This document shows, one piece after another, positions 1-13,500 of a stretch of 64,000 bases of DNA; position 1 is the stretch's first letter, and each line of letters opens with the position of its first letter. The notes beneath the pieces were generated by a model, which was given only the letters and a program-made list of their open reading frames with translations, ran no database searches and was not told where the DNA came from. A program made the position numbers and the translations under genes. Location: NCBI GenBank assembly GCA_900491605.1, contig UESW01003831.1:1614300-1678299 (forward strand), written 5' to 3'. This DNA comes from Calamus simplicifolius. Taxonomy: Eukaryota; Streptophyta; Magnoliopsida; Arecales; Arecaceae.

Positions 1-589
1 GAGCCGAGAGGATTGAACAAACAGAACCATGGAGAGTGAGGATGGGGATCAGATTGCAAGGAGAGAGGCTTTTTATCAGGGAAAGATACATTGTTAATAA
101 TAATAATTAAAAAAAAACTATGATATCTTGAAAGGTGCAGACTTTTAGGTTAGGATGGAGAATTCCTGTGAGGAAGAGGTATTCACCATGCTTAGTGGTT
201 TGACTGAGTTCAACAATTCAAGCCATCAATGTAATTTGAGACAGATTGCATAATTATAGGACACAATATTTCCTGATGTTTTAAGGTGAAGCATCTTTGT
301 AATATTTTACTGAAGGAATATTTGGTTGGCTGCAGATCCAACACATGCACGCACACACGTGCACACAGCATACCAGGTGCAGATAACAGACTCTAGAAAT
401 CATAAAGGGGTCATACAGCGTTGCATAGTATTGTTGCTCAAGGTAAAATGTCAAAAATCAGTAATTGGAGACTACTAATACAAGTTCTCAATCAACATGC
501 TAGAAGATAGCCATGCAATAGGAAGATCCTGCAGTTTGTCAGGGAACATAAACCAGCACAATTACTAGAAACTCAGAAATGTGTCATAC

Positions 590-1082
590 CTCAGTCATTT
601 GTTTATGCCCGCAGAGCACTGCCCCAGTTGATGAAGGATTTAGAATTTGTTTGGCCCTAGAAAAAGCAGCCTGCAAGAAGTTCAGGAAAATGAGTTAGAA
701 ACACAGGAACTACTGATTTTTTTTGTCAAATTATAACGTTAAAAAAAAAATTCAAAGCATTACCTGTATATAGCCTTGTTCACCTTTCCATCTATCATCT
801 GGTCGTGACAAAACAGGTACAATTTTAACACCAGTATTCTCCCAATCCTTGAACCTATCCTAAACAAGTAAAAGAGCATTATTAGGGTTACACTACTGTC
901 TGATTGATTGATTCAGAACAATACAGCTTACAGAACTCTAATACAATAAATTGTATTGCATACAGAGTTCTATCATGCGGACCTGATAAGCCATTCTCTG
1001 AAGGTTTTTAGCCCCATAATAAAGCCTCACATCTGATCTTTTATTTGCATTAAATCCTGACTCAATAAGCGAGCGAATTGGA
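590..1082 (-). CDS. Exons 2-4 of the pKIWI502-like oxidoreductase
   Basis: There are three short exons: 983-1082 (100 nt, begins after GGCAG, encodes SPIRSLIESGFN and onward to MAYQ), 764-859 (96 nt, DRFKDWENTGVKIVPVLSRP to YIQ) and 590-670 (81 nt, AAFSRAKQILNPSSTG to MTE). Both later exons are in phase 0. They carry the NAD(P)-binding half of the enzyme and contain no stop. Bases 1-589 hold the next intron; no coding is recognised there. Confidence 0.9.
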
Positions 1083-1548
1083 CTGCCATGAAAAATAAGA
1101 AGAAGTAAATAAGATAATAAAGGATAAGTTGATTATATCAAATTATTGGCTATGATTATTTTGTCCCCATCCCCAGGCAACTTGGTTTAGAGGTGTTCCA
1201 CGGATAACCGAGAAAACAAAGTGCATGGATATCTTCAAAACACATCAATGGGAAGTCCTTTTTATCCTTGTGATGCTGGAAGACATGACTCAAAATACAA
1301 AAGCAAAGTAAATGGCATACCTAGGAGATAATTTGTATCACTAGTGTTTCATGAGTTACTCAAACTATATGTAAGCACTTATGCTGTGCTTAGGCAACTT
1401 TTTTTAACTCATTTGGAATCTCTCTATGTATGCATTTGAACTCTAGGAAGTGGAATACTACACCCTCAGTCCAATCACACAACATTTTTCCTTGCTAACC
1501 CCAAACTATATAACACACACACACACATACACAGAGAGAGAGAGAGAG

Positions 1549-1580
<32 letters not shown>

Positions 1581-4500
1581 TTGACCAAACTCAAGTGCAT
1601 CATCGCCCAAATATAAGGTCAATAAAATATAAGCTCTCTATCACACACTGACCTAGAGTCATAAAAGAGCACAGATTTTTGATGTTTGGAATGAGCAAAC
1701 AGCTTCAGGCTGAGACAAGACAATGTCCAAAGCAATTGGTAAGACTATTCAAAGCTGTTGGTGAGACTGAACTTAACATTCATATGATTGCTAGAACAAT
1801 GTTCTGAGCCTACTAGAGCTATTACTCCTACAACCATCGACGAAAACCCTTGCAACAAGTAGGTGCAATGGTTAGTAAAATGAGATGTGCAGAATTCCTT
1901 CATTCCTTCAGAAGATTGTGTTGCTTTATTGACCTAAGAACACTGCTATTCACTGGTGTTCTAAATAAGTAATTTATGGACCAATCATAATAATAGGATT
2001 TATGTAGCCGACCCCAACTAACTTGGGATTAAGGCTTTGTAGTAGTAGTTGTTGTCGTTGTATGGACCAGCCATGATGTCATATACCATGCAATAAATGG
2101 ACCAAACCATGCAACTATGGAGTATTTCCAGAGGCAGTATGATGTCCAACAAGGAATCTATCATCAACAGTTATTCATATTAATACAAAGAAGTAATTAA
2201 ATCTGGATTTATGTATCTTATTAGCTTGAACCATCTCATAGGAATGTATAAAGCACAGAACACTACAAAAGATGTTGTAATGGTTTTTCTTTGAGGACCA
2301 TATTCCAGGATGTGGGAGCTTAATCCAGGTTTTAGTGGCCATGATTTGGTCATTGTTGCAGGTTAGGCAGTACCTTTGTTGTCATTTCTAATACCATTCA
2401 GCGGTAGAGTTTGATGGAAGGACTTAAATATAAGGAAAAGTGTATTCACTTAAAAGATCTCCAGTGAATTTCATTTTCCCCTTAAAGATCTTGTTGGAAT
2501 TGGTAGGAATTCTCAATTGTTAGCATGAAGATACAAGACTCATAACTCATCTTTAGGCCTATCTATACATAAATTGTTGGCCCCCACAGCATACCAACTC
2601 ATTCTAGAGGTAGTAACCACACACTTGGGTGACCACATGCTTCTCATTCTCCACAAAGAGTGAAAGAGTGATCAAGTTTGGAGAGGGAAATCACTAGGCT
2701 TAGAGGTGCTGGTGCATCTTCAAAGAAATGTCTGATATCCTATAATGCTCTCAGAATGACCCATCCCCAATTCATATGAAATATGTCATCTTAAGGTTTT
2801 CACAGATGATTAATTAGTTATAACACAGAAGAATTTACTTTTATAATCTAACCTTACCCAAAGAAGTATCATGACAACACTAGAAGATGAGGTATTTGTG
2901 AAAGTAGTGGTAGTACTTGGAAGAAAATACAGAGGAAGTGTAACAATATGAAAACTCATTGCAAGCCATGCAAGGCAAACCATGAGGGGAAATGCCTAAT
3001 TGTAGTTTTACTTAACATGTATGTACACACATAGACATGCTTGATGTAATTTGGGAGTACTTGTCAATAATGCTTCTCAAATCATGTCAGATTGTGATCT
3101 TGCATAGTTCAGTCAATTTTTAGTAAGTTTATGAAGCTAACTCGTATCTCCCTTGTGAAGTTTGAAGGGTTATTGCATCTAAAGAATCAAGATGGCCAAG
3201 TCACCTTTAGGGAAAAAAAAGCTATGAAAGACATTCATGGTATCCTCACTACAGCTTGCAAACTGCTTAATGGTTCAGACATTGCTACAAAAGTAGGCCT
3301 AAGTGAGGCTAATTCATTAGTCCTGGTATCTCTAATTATTTTTGGTCTCTATAGTAACCACAGGAAACCAAATATATACTGCATGGGTTGTGTTTATCAC
3401 AGAAAACACAAGTCATTTCCAAATTCTTCATTCAGTCCATGGGGCATATTAAGTCCATAGTCATTTCCAACTATCAGAATACTGACAATGCCTGTGACTT
3501 TTGACTATAAGAACCTTCAGGTTAAAAATATTCCTAGTGGCTAATATCTTCCTTTCAACCTAAAATGTTGTCACACATGAGTGCTGAGTATGGAAATTAG
3601 CCTTATAGATTAAGAAATCATTAGGTGTAAGAATCCTAATAGGAGGGGGATAAACTTGTTTATAGGCAAATAGCAAAGGAAGTATATAGAACAACCCTGC
3701 CAAATTGAAATTTTACCTAGTCTATACTAGATGGATGATGTTCTTTATCTACCCCAATTTTTAACATGACATGGAAGATTTGTGCTTGCTAATTACAAGG
3801 TCAAACAAGAGGACAAAGAAAGGAATTTGCAGTCGCCTTTCATATTCTCCACAACGCTCACAAGAATAAGTTTCTTAGAGGAACTCACAACAAAAATATC
3901 CAGGATAAGGGCTTGAATATCATTTTGATATCATTTCTTTTCTTTAAGGGCTCTTTGGAGTGAGAGGGGTCAGATTCCTATGATAATCCTTTATTCTTGA
4001 AAATAAAAGATTACTGAGAAAAAAAATTAACACCCCCCTTGTCAATATTTTATTACCAAAATTGAGGGTTAATGAGATTCTTGAGAATCATTTTTCACAC
4101 ACTCCAAATGTAGGAATTTCAGATGCCAATTAATTCACCCAGGTAGGAATTTCAGATGCTAATTAATTTACCAAGGAATTTGCATGGGAATCTTCACACC
4201 AAATAGTCCCTATTGGATTCTTCATACTATATTGCCAAAATCTTCTTTGTAGGACACATTTAAATCATCATATTGATTCAAGACAAAAAAAAGTTTAGGA
4301 TAAAAAGGATAAGATCAAATACAAATGGAGAAACTATTTTAATAAATTATTAAATAAAAATTATGTAGGTGATTTAGGATACCTTATTAATTTCATTAAA
4401 AATAGAAATATTACATATGCTTGTAGAATTAGAATAATTGAGGTATAAGATGCTATGCAAAAGATAAAAATAGAAGAATAGTGACACCTAATGAAATTTC

Positions 4501-7500
4501 TATTGAGGTTTGAAAGTGGAATGAGTAAGTTGGTTGATAATTTGTTTACTAAGTTTTTAGAAACGAAAAAATGTTTGATGAGTAGAGGAATAGCATTATA
4601 GCATTGATTTATAAGAATTAAGATGATATTCAAAACTATTCTAACTATCATGGTATTAAACTCATAAATCATATTATGAAACTTGAGATGAGGGTAATTG
4701 ATTATGCTTAAAATGTGACAAGAAAATATAAATTAATTTCGTTTTATGCTTAAAAAAATGACTATAGAATCTATTTTTCTCATTAGGATGTCACTGGACA
4801 AGTATGGAGAAAAGGGAGAATATCTTTATATGATTTTTACTAGTTTAGAGAAAGCATATAATAAAGCCCTAAAAAAGTTTTAAAGCAGATGTTTGAAAAA
4901 GAAAGAAGTAGCTTTTAAATATATTAATGTAATCAAGAACATGTACAATGAAGCAATTGATAGTGTTAAAATTACTAGAAGAAATATCAATGATTTTCCA
5001 TTACGACATCTTTACATTAAAAATCTGATTTTAGTTTTTACCTTTTTGTTAGAATTGTGGATGAGCATACCAGGCATATTTAGGAAAATATTTCATAGTG
5101 CACGCTATTTATAAATGATATAATATTAGTGAATAAATTAAGATTGGCGTTAGTTATACGTTGGAATTTAGGAGAAGTTTGAATCTAAGGATTTTTTATT
5201 AAGTAAAATAAAGTAAGAATATATGAAATACAATTTTAGTAAATTAAAAATAAAAATAAAGACAAAGTAAAAAATTAAGAATTATGAAGTTTTTAAAGTG
5301 ATTATTTTCGATATTTAAGATCGATTATTTATAAAAAAAAGATTGAGGATGTTATTCGTAAGATTAAAGTAGGTTTAATAAAATAGAAAAGAAAACTACA
5401 ACTACAATATTATGTGATTATAAAATATTTACTGTTGCCATGGAAATCCGTTCTCCGACTCGGGTGCACTTCTGGCTCCTGATCCGGACGCCGATCTCAT
5501 CGCCTCGGGGTGGAACCTGCAAGACAGGGTGCTGTGAGGGTTGCCCTCTGCGTAGGACCCTTCGACACCCAAGTCAGTGGAGATTCACATCAAGCAGATG
5601 TGAGGAGAAGACTCTCATAGAAAATGTTCCTCAGGGCTCTTGTGAGAGCTCTAATGGAGTATGAGATTCAGTGAATGAATGAATGCGTAAGAGATTGCCT
5701 TAGAATTTGAGCGTACCTGAGAGGTTGGAGTGCTGTGGTATTTATAGGCGATCACCTGATTCCTTGGACGTGCCCTGGATAGGGTATGAAAACTATTAGG
5801 ATTCGAGGCGGATTCGAATCAAGTTTGTTATGAGGCCAGTAGGGTCCGTATCTTGTCAGTTAGAGGATCGACGGCTGGAAGAGCTGGTTGATGCATTGAG
5901 GTTCAATGATCACACAGACCTAGGCCACTCTTGCGGGTCCTAGGCCACTTCTGGGCATGATTCGCTGCCTAGAATCTTATTCAGTTATAGTGAATTCGAA
6001 CTCTCCTGCGCCGAATTTCGCAGAGATATTTTGAATGCCGTGGTTCGGCCAGAATGAGGAATAACTTGTTTCTGAGGTATGGAATGGGTCGGCTCCAATG
6101 GCCGAGGTATGGTCAGCTCGGATGGCCGAGGAATGGCTTAGCTCGGATGGCCGAGGTATAAGGATAGCTCGGGTTACCGAGGAATGGCTCGGCTTAGATG
6201 TCCGAGGTATGAGGATAGCTCAGGTTATCGAGGAATGGTTCGGTTCAGATGGCCGAAGTATGAGGATAGCTCGGGTTGTCGGGACGACCCGACTTTGTCA
6301 AAGGTGATCCGGTTTCGTCGCTTGGATGTTATGTTAGTTGGTTGGCAGGGTGTTTGGATTGGGCATGACCCAATCGTCGATGTGGGCGGTCAATAATGCA
6401 ATGATGATTTTATCCCTCATCACATGCCCCCACTTCCTAGTTCGAAGTGTAAGTTCGAATACATGGAGTAGAATTCCGAAGCAATCTCATTTGGGGGATT
6501 CAAAAAGGCGGGCAATGATAATTTCATAAATGATGGGCCGTTGTTTCGTCATCATTTTTCGCCGCAGCTCGATAAGAAAATGCCTCATTTCCAACAAGCC
6601 GCGATAGCGGAAGTTCCATGTGGCGGGACTCCTTTATTTCTGGCATCCGTATCGGGGGTTTTGGTGTCTAGGGCTTTCTTTATGAAGCGCTTATTTAAAG
6701 AGGGCTGGGGTGGCGCTCCTTCTGCAACGCCCCTTTGTCCCTGTCATAGACATTTTCCACTCTTTCTATGAGCTCTTGCTTGCCTATTCGTATCCTACCC
6801 CCCATTCAACCAACATAAAGGGTCTAAGCGATGTTGCTTCAGAGATCACCTTCGAGGATCTAGATAGAATCCGTCGACTTTATAGAGTTCCTGGGGACGT
6901 AGTCTTACGGGTGCCAAGGGCTGAGCATAGGGTTCCGACTGAGTTAAGTCATGGAGTTTTCTTCTACGAGGAAAGCCTTAGGGCAGGTTTTCGATTTTCT
7001 TTTCACCCGCTGGTACAAGAGGTGATGAGGTTTTACAATATATGTCCAACAATGGTGGCGCCGAATAGCTGGCGCAATCTCATCAGGTTCATCTCGTTGT
7101 GCAGCTGCATTGAGGTGACCGCGACCCTCTCCATGTTCCGAGTCTGCCATAACTTGGTTTCTAGAAGAGGTTCCGAGTGGCCGTATATTGGTCCCCGAAA
7201 GTCGTTCAAGATAATTACCGACGACCCATCTTCAATAAAGGAGTGGAAGCCCCGATTTTTTATTGCCGAAGGAAATATTGGTTCAGATTTTTCGAGGGGA
7301 TGGGCGAGTTATGTGAAGGATCTAGAGGCGCACCCGGAGTTGAGCGAGCAGGAGAAGAGAGATCTGATGATCCTTCGCAACGGTCCGAAGGTATCGGCTA
7401 GCACTCTGTTGGTGGAGGATGCCCTCTTCGCCGCTGGGCTTAGCTCTATCAACCCTCAAGGTAAGTGTAACTTTCCTCTTTGGTCACGATAGCCTGTGTG

Positions 7501-10500
7501 TTTGGGTATTTCTGTTCGATTGAACTGTTTAGTGTGTTTTCAGCCGAGAGGTCAGCGTTTGTGGGCTAGATGAAGGAGTTGGGCAAGTGTCATAGGGGCT
7601 CCAGCTCTGGGGAAAAATACAGATCCGAGAAGAGGTCTCGCCCATTCGGGACTCGCTCGAAGGGACCGAAGAAGAACAGTTCCAGTCACCACTCTCCTAT
7701 CCCAATAAGGGAGGAAGCGGGAGCGCAAACCATGGTTGATGAGCCCTCCCTACCGGAGGGGGGCAAAGTAGCAGAGGAAATCGCTGGGAGGAGTTCGAAG
7801 GGAGCTGTTGGGGTTTCCCCTCTCCAAATAGTAGTCGTGTCAGACGATGTCGAGGAGATGTCGTTAGTCGGCCCGGCGATCCTCCTGCCAGAGGTTTTTC
7901 AGTTACCAACGGTGAGGAGTCCACCGCGCATGGAAGAGACCCCTGCTCAGGTGGAGGGGTCAGGAGAGGCAACGGCGACTGTCGAAGCTCAAGCAGAGCT
8001 GCCTATTGAAAGGCTGGTGGAGGTCGTGGTACCTCCCGTTGAGGATCTCTCTTCCGCGGTTCTCGAGGCCGTCGTGAAAGAGGTTGAAGTTCAGGTGGAG
8101 TCTGTCGGAGGTGAAGCATCAGTAGAAGAGGAAGAAAAAGAATCACTGAATGAAGGGGATGCTCGGGCCGAGGTTCCCTCAGTCGGGGCCAAAACATTCG
8201 AGACCTTGTAGGTTAAAGTCCTGACAGAGGAAGCTGAGCGGATGGTTCCTCGGGTCGAAGTTCCTCAGGCCAGCTCTTCGGCCATGAGCTCTCTTGTCCA
8301 CAGCCCGAAGGTGGATGATATGCTCACCGCCTTGATGAGGTCTGTTTTGCGCGCGGGGAGAGTTCCTCGACGGATGAGTCTGCAGTCGAAGATATCATTG
8401 AGGCGGCTTTCGGTCGGCTCAGGGCACCGAAGGATGTTTTCCTTCTCTCCGAAATCAATAACACTACTCTCATGACGATGGCTTCAAACTACATCTCCCG
8501 GGTAAGTTATTGTACCGAAGTTGTAATTCCTGATTGGTCGGTCCGGCCGTGGTTTCTTACTTGTGTTTTTCTCGTAGAATGCCTTGATCACAAGGGCGCT
8601 GAATTGGCGCTTAAATTTGGCCATCGGGGTTGTGCCCAGGCTAGGAAGGAGGCGACCGACCTTCGGACGAGGGTGGATTCAACCAGCCGGCTCTCCAAGG
8701 CCTTGGCGTCCGCTAGGGTGGATTTTGAGAGAGCGAGCGAGTCTCACCGACTTGTAGCCGAGAGGGCCTTTCGGCTCGAAGCCCAAGTCAGAGAGCTCCT
8801 GGGTTTCCGCGAACAATCGGACAAGGCTTTCCTGGAGTTATCCCAAATTAAGGCAAAGCATGACAACAAAGTTAAGGCCATGCAGCAGTATTTTGACAAA
8901 AGGTGGAACCAGCTGAGGGCTAGTCATTCCGAGGATAAAAGTAGTTGGAGCAGGAGGCTCGAAGAGGAGCGAAAGTGCTGGCGGCAGCGGGATCAGCTTG
9001 CCGATCTGAATAAGGAATTCGCCGATATGGAGAATCGGCTGAAGTGGCAACATGAGCAGATTGCTAGGCTCACCAATGATCTTGATCAATCTTGGTAGAA
9101 AGTCGGGGACAAATAGTCCCGAATTAATGACCTCAAGGAGGGTCTTCATCAAAATAAGGTAGCCAAATTGAAGGCTCTGGAAAAGGTTGAAGAGCTGAGT
9201 AATAAAATGGCTCGGCAGAAGGAAGAGGTACAGTGTCTTCTCATTTGTTTGCTTTCGGCACTTTTTTTGTTTGTGGGCTCAAACGTCCCAATGTTTTGTA
9301 GATGGCCAAGATCGAGCTCGAGGCGCAGGAGCAATTTAAAGCTCTAAGGGCGAAATTGTCTGCGAGTCGCCAGATGAGTCTCGAACTCGGGAACCAGTTA
9401 GCCGAAGCTAACAAGCAGATTACCTTAGCTGTGGAGGAGTACAAAGGCTCTGTGCTGTTTTTCGAGGAGCGGAGGGAGGCTTGTGCCGATGCATTTCGGT
9501 TCGCCGAGGAAGAAACTCGACAAAAATCTCTCGGGTATATCCCGAGTTAGATTTATCTTTTCTGGAGGCCGAGCTATTTGATGCTTGCACCCCGGGAGCC
9601 GAAGAAGCCGAATATGAGGATATTTCGGACATCGATCTTGGCGCCATCCTGGGCCCTAATGAGGCCGCAGCTCCTGAAGACGCCCTCAGCTTGCTGCCGA
9701 GGAACCTGAGATTTCTCTCCCAACAACATTTGAAGTGGATGAGGCAAGTCAAGTCCTCCCGGATGTTACTGAGGAGGCTCCTGGGACTGACCGAACCTTG
9801 ATTCTTAAGGGTTGCTTATATATTTTTTGCCTCTCAGATTTGTAATCTGGCCAAAACTTTAATGTATAGATCTTTTGTCTCCATTTGTTTGTCTTTTTCG
9901 GATGATCTTTTTGTCACAAGTTTTTTTCTGACGGTGAACGAATTATAATCAATTCGTGTTCTTAGGCTGGTTTATCCTTTCTGGATTGAATGTCCCGTTT
10001 ATTCGAAGTTGAACCAATTTGCTTCGCTGACGTTAGCTAGCTCGGTTTGAACTTAAGGAAACGTTTCGATCGAGGCCGAAGATAAGCAGGCAGTTCGGTC
10101 TATCCGAAATAATAAATTGGCTCGTTTGGCCGAGGCATAAAATGGTTCGGCACGGTATGACCAAAAACTGTGCGAATACCTCGACTGGGGCCGAGATTTG
10201 ACGGATAGTCCGGTCTATAAGAAATCGTCTTGTTTTCTGCCCAAGCGAATGAGACGGATTTGAAACTCGCCGAAGGATGCTCTGTTTTTTGCGTGAGGCA
10301 TTTATCCCGCTGGCCTTTTCCAACACGGGTTCTTTTTAACGTACACGATAAGCATTCGATTGCCATTGACGGCGTCGTTTTCACAAGATGATTTCTCAGG
10401 CCTGTCCGTATTTCAAGGACCTGTGGACGATTTCCTGCATTTAAGGCTCTTGATTCGAGATCAGAGGAAAATCTTTTATCTTGTGTCATAGCCTGGGAAA

Positions 10501-13500
10501 TGTGTTCAGCACGCTTTGGAAAGCGCCCCTTTATCCTGAAACGCCACGTGGCAGCGTGGCCAGGGCATTTTGAATCCCGAGGCTTTCTGCTTTAATGGCT
10601 GCTCCCGGCCTGTTTGCCTTAAAGCGGGGGGAGCTAACCGTGTTGGGCTATCTCCCAAGGCCTTCCCTTTCTGTGACTTGCAAGGGTTTTCATGGCGTTT
10701 GTTTTATCGATGATGGGGACATCAAGCTACCCTTTCGAGAGCCGGTTCGGCCCGGATAACTGGGGTGATAGAGAAGCTGCCGAAGAGCAGGCCGTCCTCA
10801 AAGGAGGAATTCTCGGAGATCATATGGAGAGCGCACGGGAGGCCCGCAGAGGTCATATGGGAAGCACACGTATGCGAAAATGATTTGATAGGCATAGAAA
10901 GAAAAAGTAGAGATAGAGCAAAATTACACGGAAGGAAGTAATAAAGAAAGACTTGTTACCTTTATATTTTATAGAAAGTATGGCTCTAAATCAAGCAGAA
11001 CGAAGGCAAAAAAAACAAAAAGATTCATGCAGTTGGGCCCACCTAGTTTGAGATAAAAGCTTTGTTATCGTTGTTGTTCTAGATTCATTCAAGATCAAGT
11101 ATCTTGAAGAAGCCTAGTTTTAGATTGCTGCTCCTATAATCTTTGTCTAATTAATTGCTCTAACTTCTTACAAAGTGGACAATAAGGATGGGTGTTTTCA
11201 ATCACAACTCATTCCATTCTACTCAAACTTTAAGTCGACTTTTTTTTTTTTAAGAATAAGAATTCTGATGCAGCAATAGGTGGCATCATGGGCAATTAGA
11301 AATGTTAGGAGGTCAAAAGTAGTATTTACAATGTTGTCATGGTTATTTATCATGTTCATAACTTTATGGAGTATTAAGATCAACTTGGTACCTATTTATG
11401 TAAGATAAATCTCACAAGAGTCATCATTGAGTTGTAAGCAGCAAAAAAAAAAAAAAAAAGAAAAAGAAAAAGAGAGAGCATTAGCATAATTGGGATTCCC
11501 AGCGTTTGATTGTCTATAAATATGACTCCAACCATTTACCTTCAACCTGATGTGGACTTCTCATCAACCTCATAAGCCTCTCCATCAATCTACACCTTAG
11601 GATGTCAGGCTCTTCAGTCCTTTTTCTCCCTTTTTCTTCTTCTTTTTTATAACTTATTTTACTCATCTTTATTCAGAACTGAAATGAAACAGATCCACAG
11701 CACTAACCTATAATCATACTTATTATGTCAAAGTTTTGTTTAGAGTGGCTATCAGGTCAGATCAGATCAGGTTTTGTTTAGACTTGTAATCTCATCCTAA
11801 TCTTATCCTAAGATCACATCAAATACCTATTCCCAATTTCTTTATTTCTCTATAACTTTGACCAATTCAATCTCACATCCTTCATTTTCTAGTTCGCATC
11901 CCATCATGGGAGCATATTCAGCAATCCTGGGAAAATATTTACTGTTAAGAATGACAAAGCTATATTTCTAAATGGACACCAGTTCTTTTAATCGTTCTCC
12001 AGCGGTATGTTGAAATTCCTTAACCATTCCAGCAGTTGCCTCATATCTTCCATCATCTCAAGAAAACAAACATCCTGATAACCCATTACAAAATTATAAT
12101 TAATTCCATTGAGGCTATGATGATGGAACTATTTTCCTAACAAAATTCTTTGCTTGGATATTAGAAAGATATAAGCACCCATGTTTATCCTTAGAAGTAG
12201 GTTAAATTCATACCAGACAGGATCATATAGTTTTCCTATAACATTTTGCACAAGATCAATGTAGCTGACATGGTATTATTTTCAAACCAAATTAAATAAA
12301 CAATCAAACACCAACTTTAAATTGTTTATATTCTTCCAATCCTTCAAAATTTCATGTCAAATATCAAATGTTTTGAATGATGAAAGATAAAAAATCCAGA
12401 TTAGTGGACAAGGAGATCTAGTTAAGGCACGCCAGTTAAAGGTTCAAATTATCTCAGGTTTCACCTTTGGCTGTTCTATACCAAGACCATTCATCAATAT
12501 ATCACCTCACATCTACTAAGGAAGAAGAGATACAATTTGCTTACTAATTCTGTAAGTGGCATGCGGCATTTCCTTTTTTTCCATTTATAAGCATTTATAT
12601 AGTTGAGCAACTAGCAAACAGATCAGCTTATGCACATAGAAATCTGTTGTACAGTGCTCCACCCTCTTTCCTTACATAATCTATTTTTTTCTTTGTTATG
12701 TAGACTTGCTCTAGTAATATTAGTCTGACTGTGTGAGTACAGCATTAGCACAACTTGATTGGATGCCAACCAATTAAAAGAGGAGCCTCTTGTTTTCTCC
12801 TTTCTGGAGTTTTACAGCTAATTATGACCATATAATGTAAGCAGACTCCCAACACACTTTTAAGAAATTAAAACCATCATAAATTAACTTAACCCACTTG
12901 ATAAAGAAAAAAAAAAACAAAAAAAGGTGGCGCTTGGAAACTTTCGAAAATTATGACCAACCCACAATTCTGCTAATTTTTGATATAAGAAACAGAGATA
13001 AGTAAGAAGAGGACTATGATCGGAGTCTTAAATTCGCCAATTCGACATCTACTAACAATATACAAACATAAAGAAAAAACCAGTAAAATGCTGCGATCAG
13101 TCTGAAAGATTGCTCCAGGTAGAAGCTAGAAATTAGTCAACATAAGCAACAACAAAGATAGCTAATGCCAGATAAATTTCTCTAGTAAATTTTCCATCCA
13201 TCAATTAATTGCTATCGCATAAATTATAGTTTAAATTTACAATTTTTAACTTAAAATAAAAAATTAATCCCAAAATTTGACCCTTTAACAAAAGAAAATA
13301 TTACTATATTGCAAAAAATAAGGATAATTTACACGGAAAAGGGAGATTAGAAAGGGGAAGGAAGAAGTCTACCTAATCCCGGACCCGGTGGCGAAGATAA
13401 GAACGGTCGGGAAGGCATCAGGCGGCGAGATCCGCTCCACGTCGAAGCCCCTCCCCATCACGGTGCTGAGCTCGACAATGTCCCCTCTTTTAAGACCGCA

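Larger units (their letters stand above)
5433..10865 (-). mobile_element. Truncated Ty3/gypsy LTR element (Tat-like) with antisense ORF
   Basis: The element lies on the minus strand: a 3' LTR (5433-6424) whose TATA box reads on the minus strand, then a polypurine tract at 6425-6440, then a plus-strand gene-like ORF region (6800-9801), then about 1 kb of unassigned sequence. No 5' LTR, primer site, gag or pol is seen, so the 5' part is lost. Some Tat-lineage gypsy elements are known to carry an extra ORF in antisense between pol and the 3' LTR, and this arrangement fits. The right border is set where the host LINE protein resumes. About 90 codons of that LINE are missing between the two flanks, which points to a deletion with loss of the 5' end. 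Confidence 0.65.

Noticed and set aside
3131..3460. 109-codon ORF on the plus strand in intron 1
   Set aside because: No recognisable domain, lies in a host intron, and codon use and composition look random.
4361..4672. 103-codon hydrophobic minus-strand ORF
   Set aside because: Shadow of the AT-rich LINE reverse-transcriptase relic on the plus strand.
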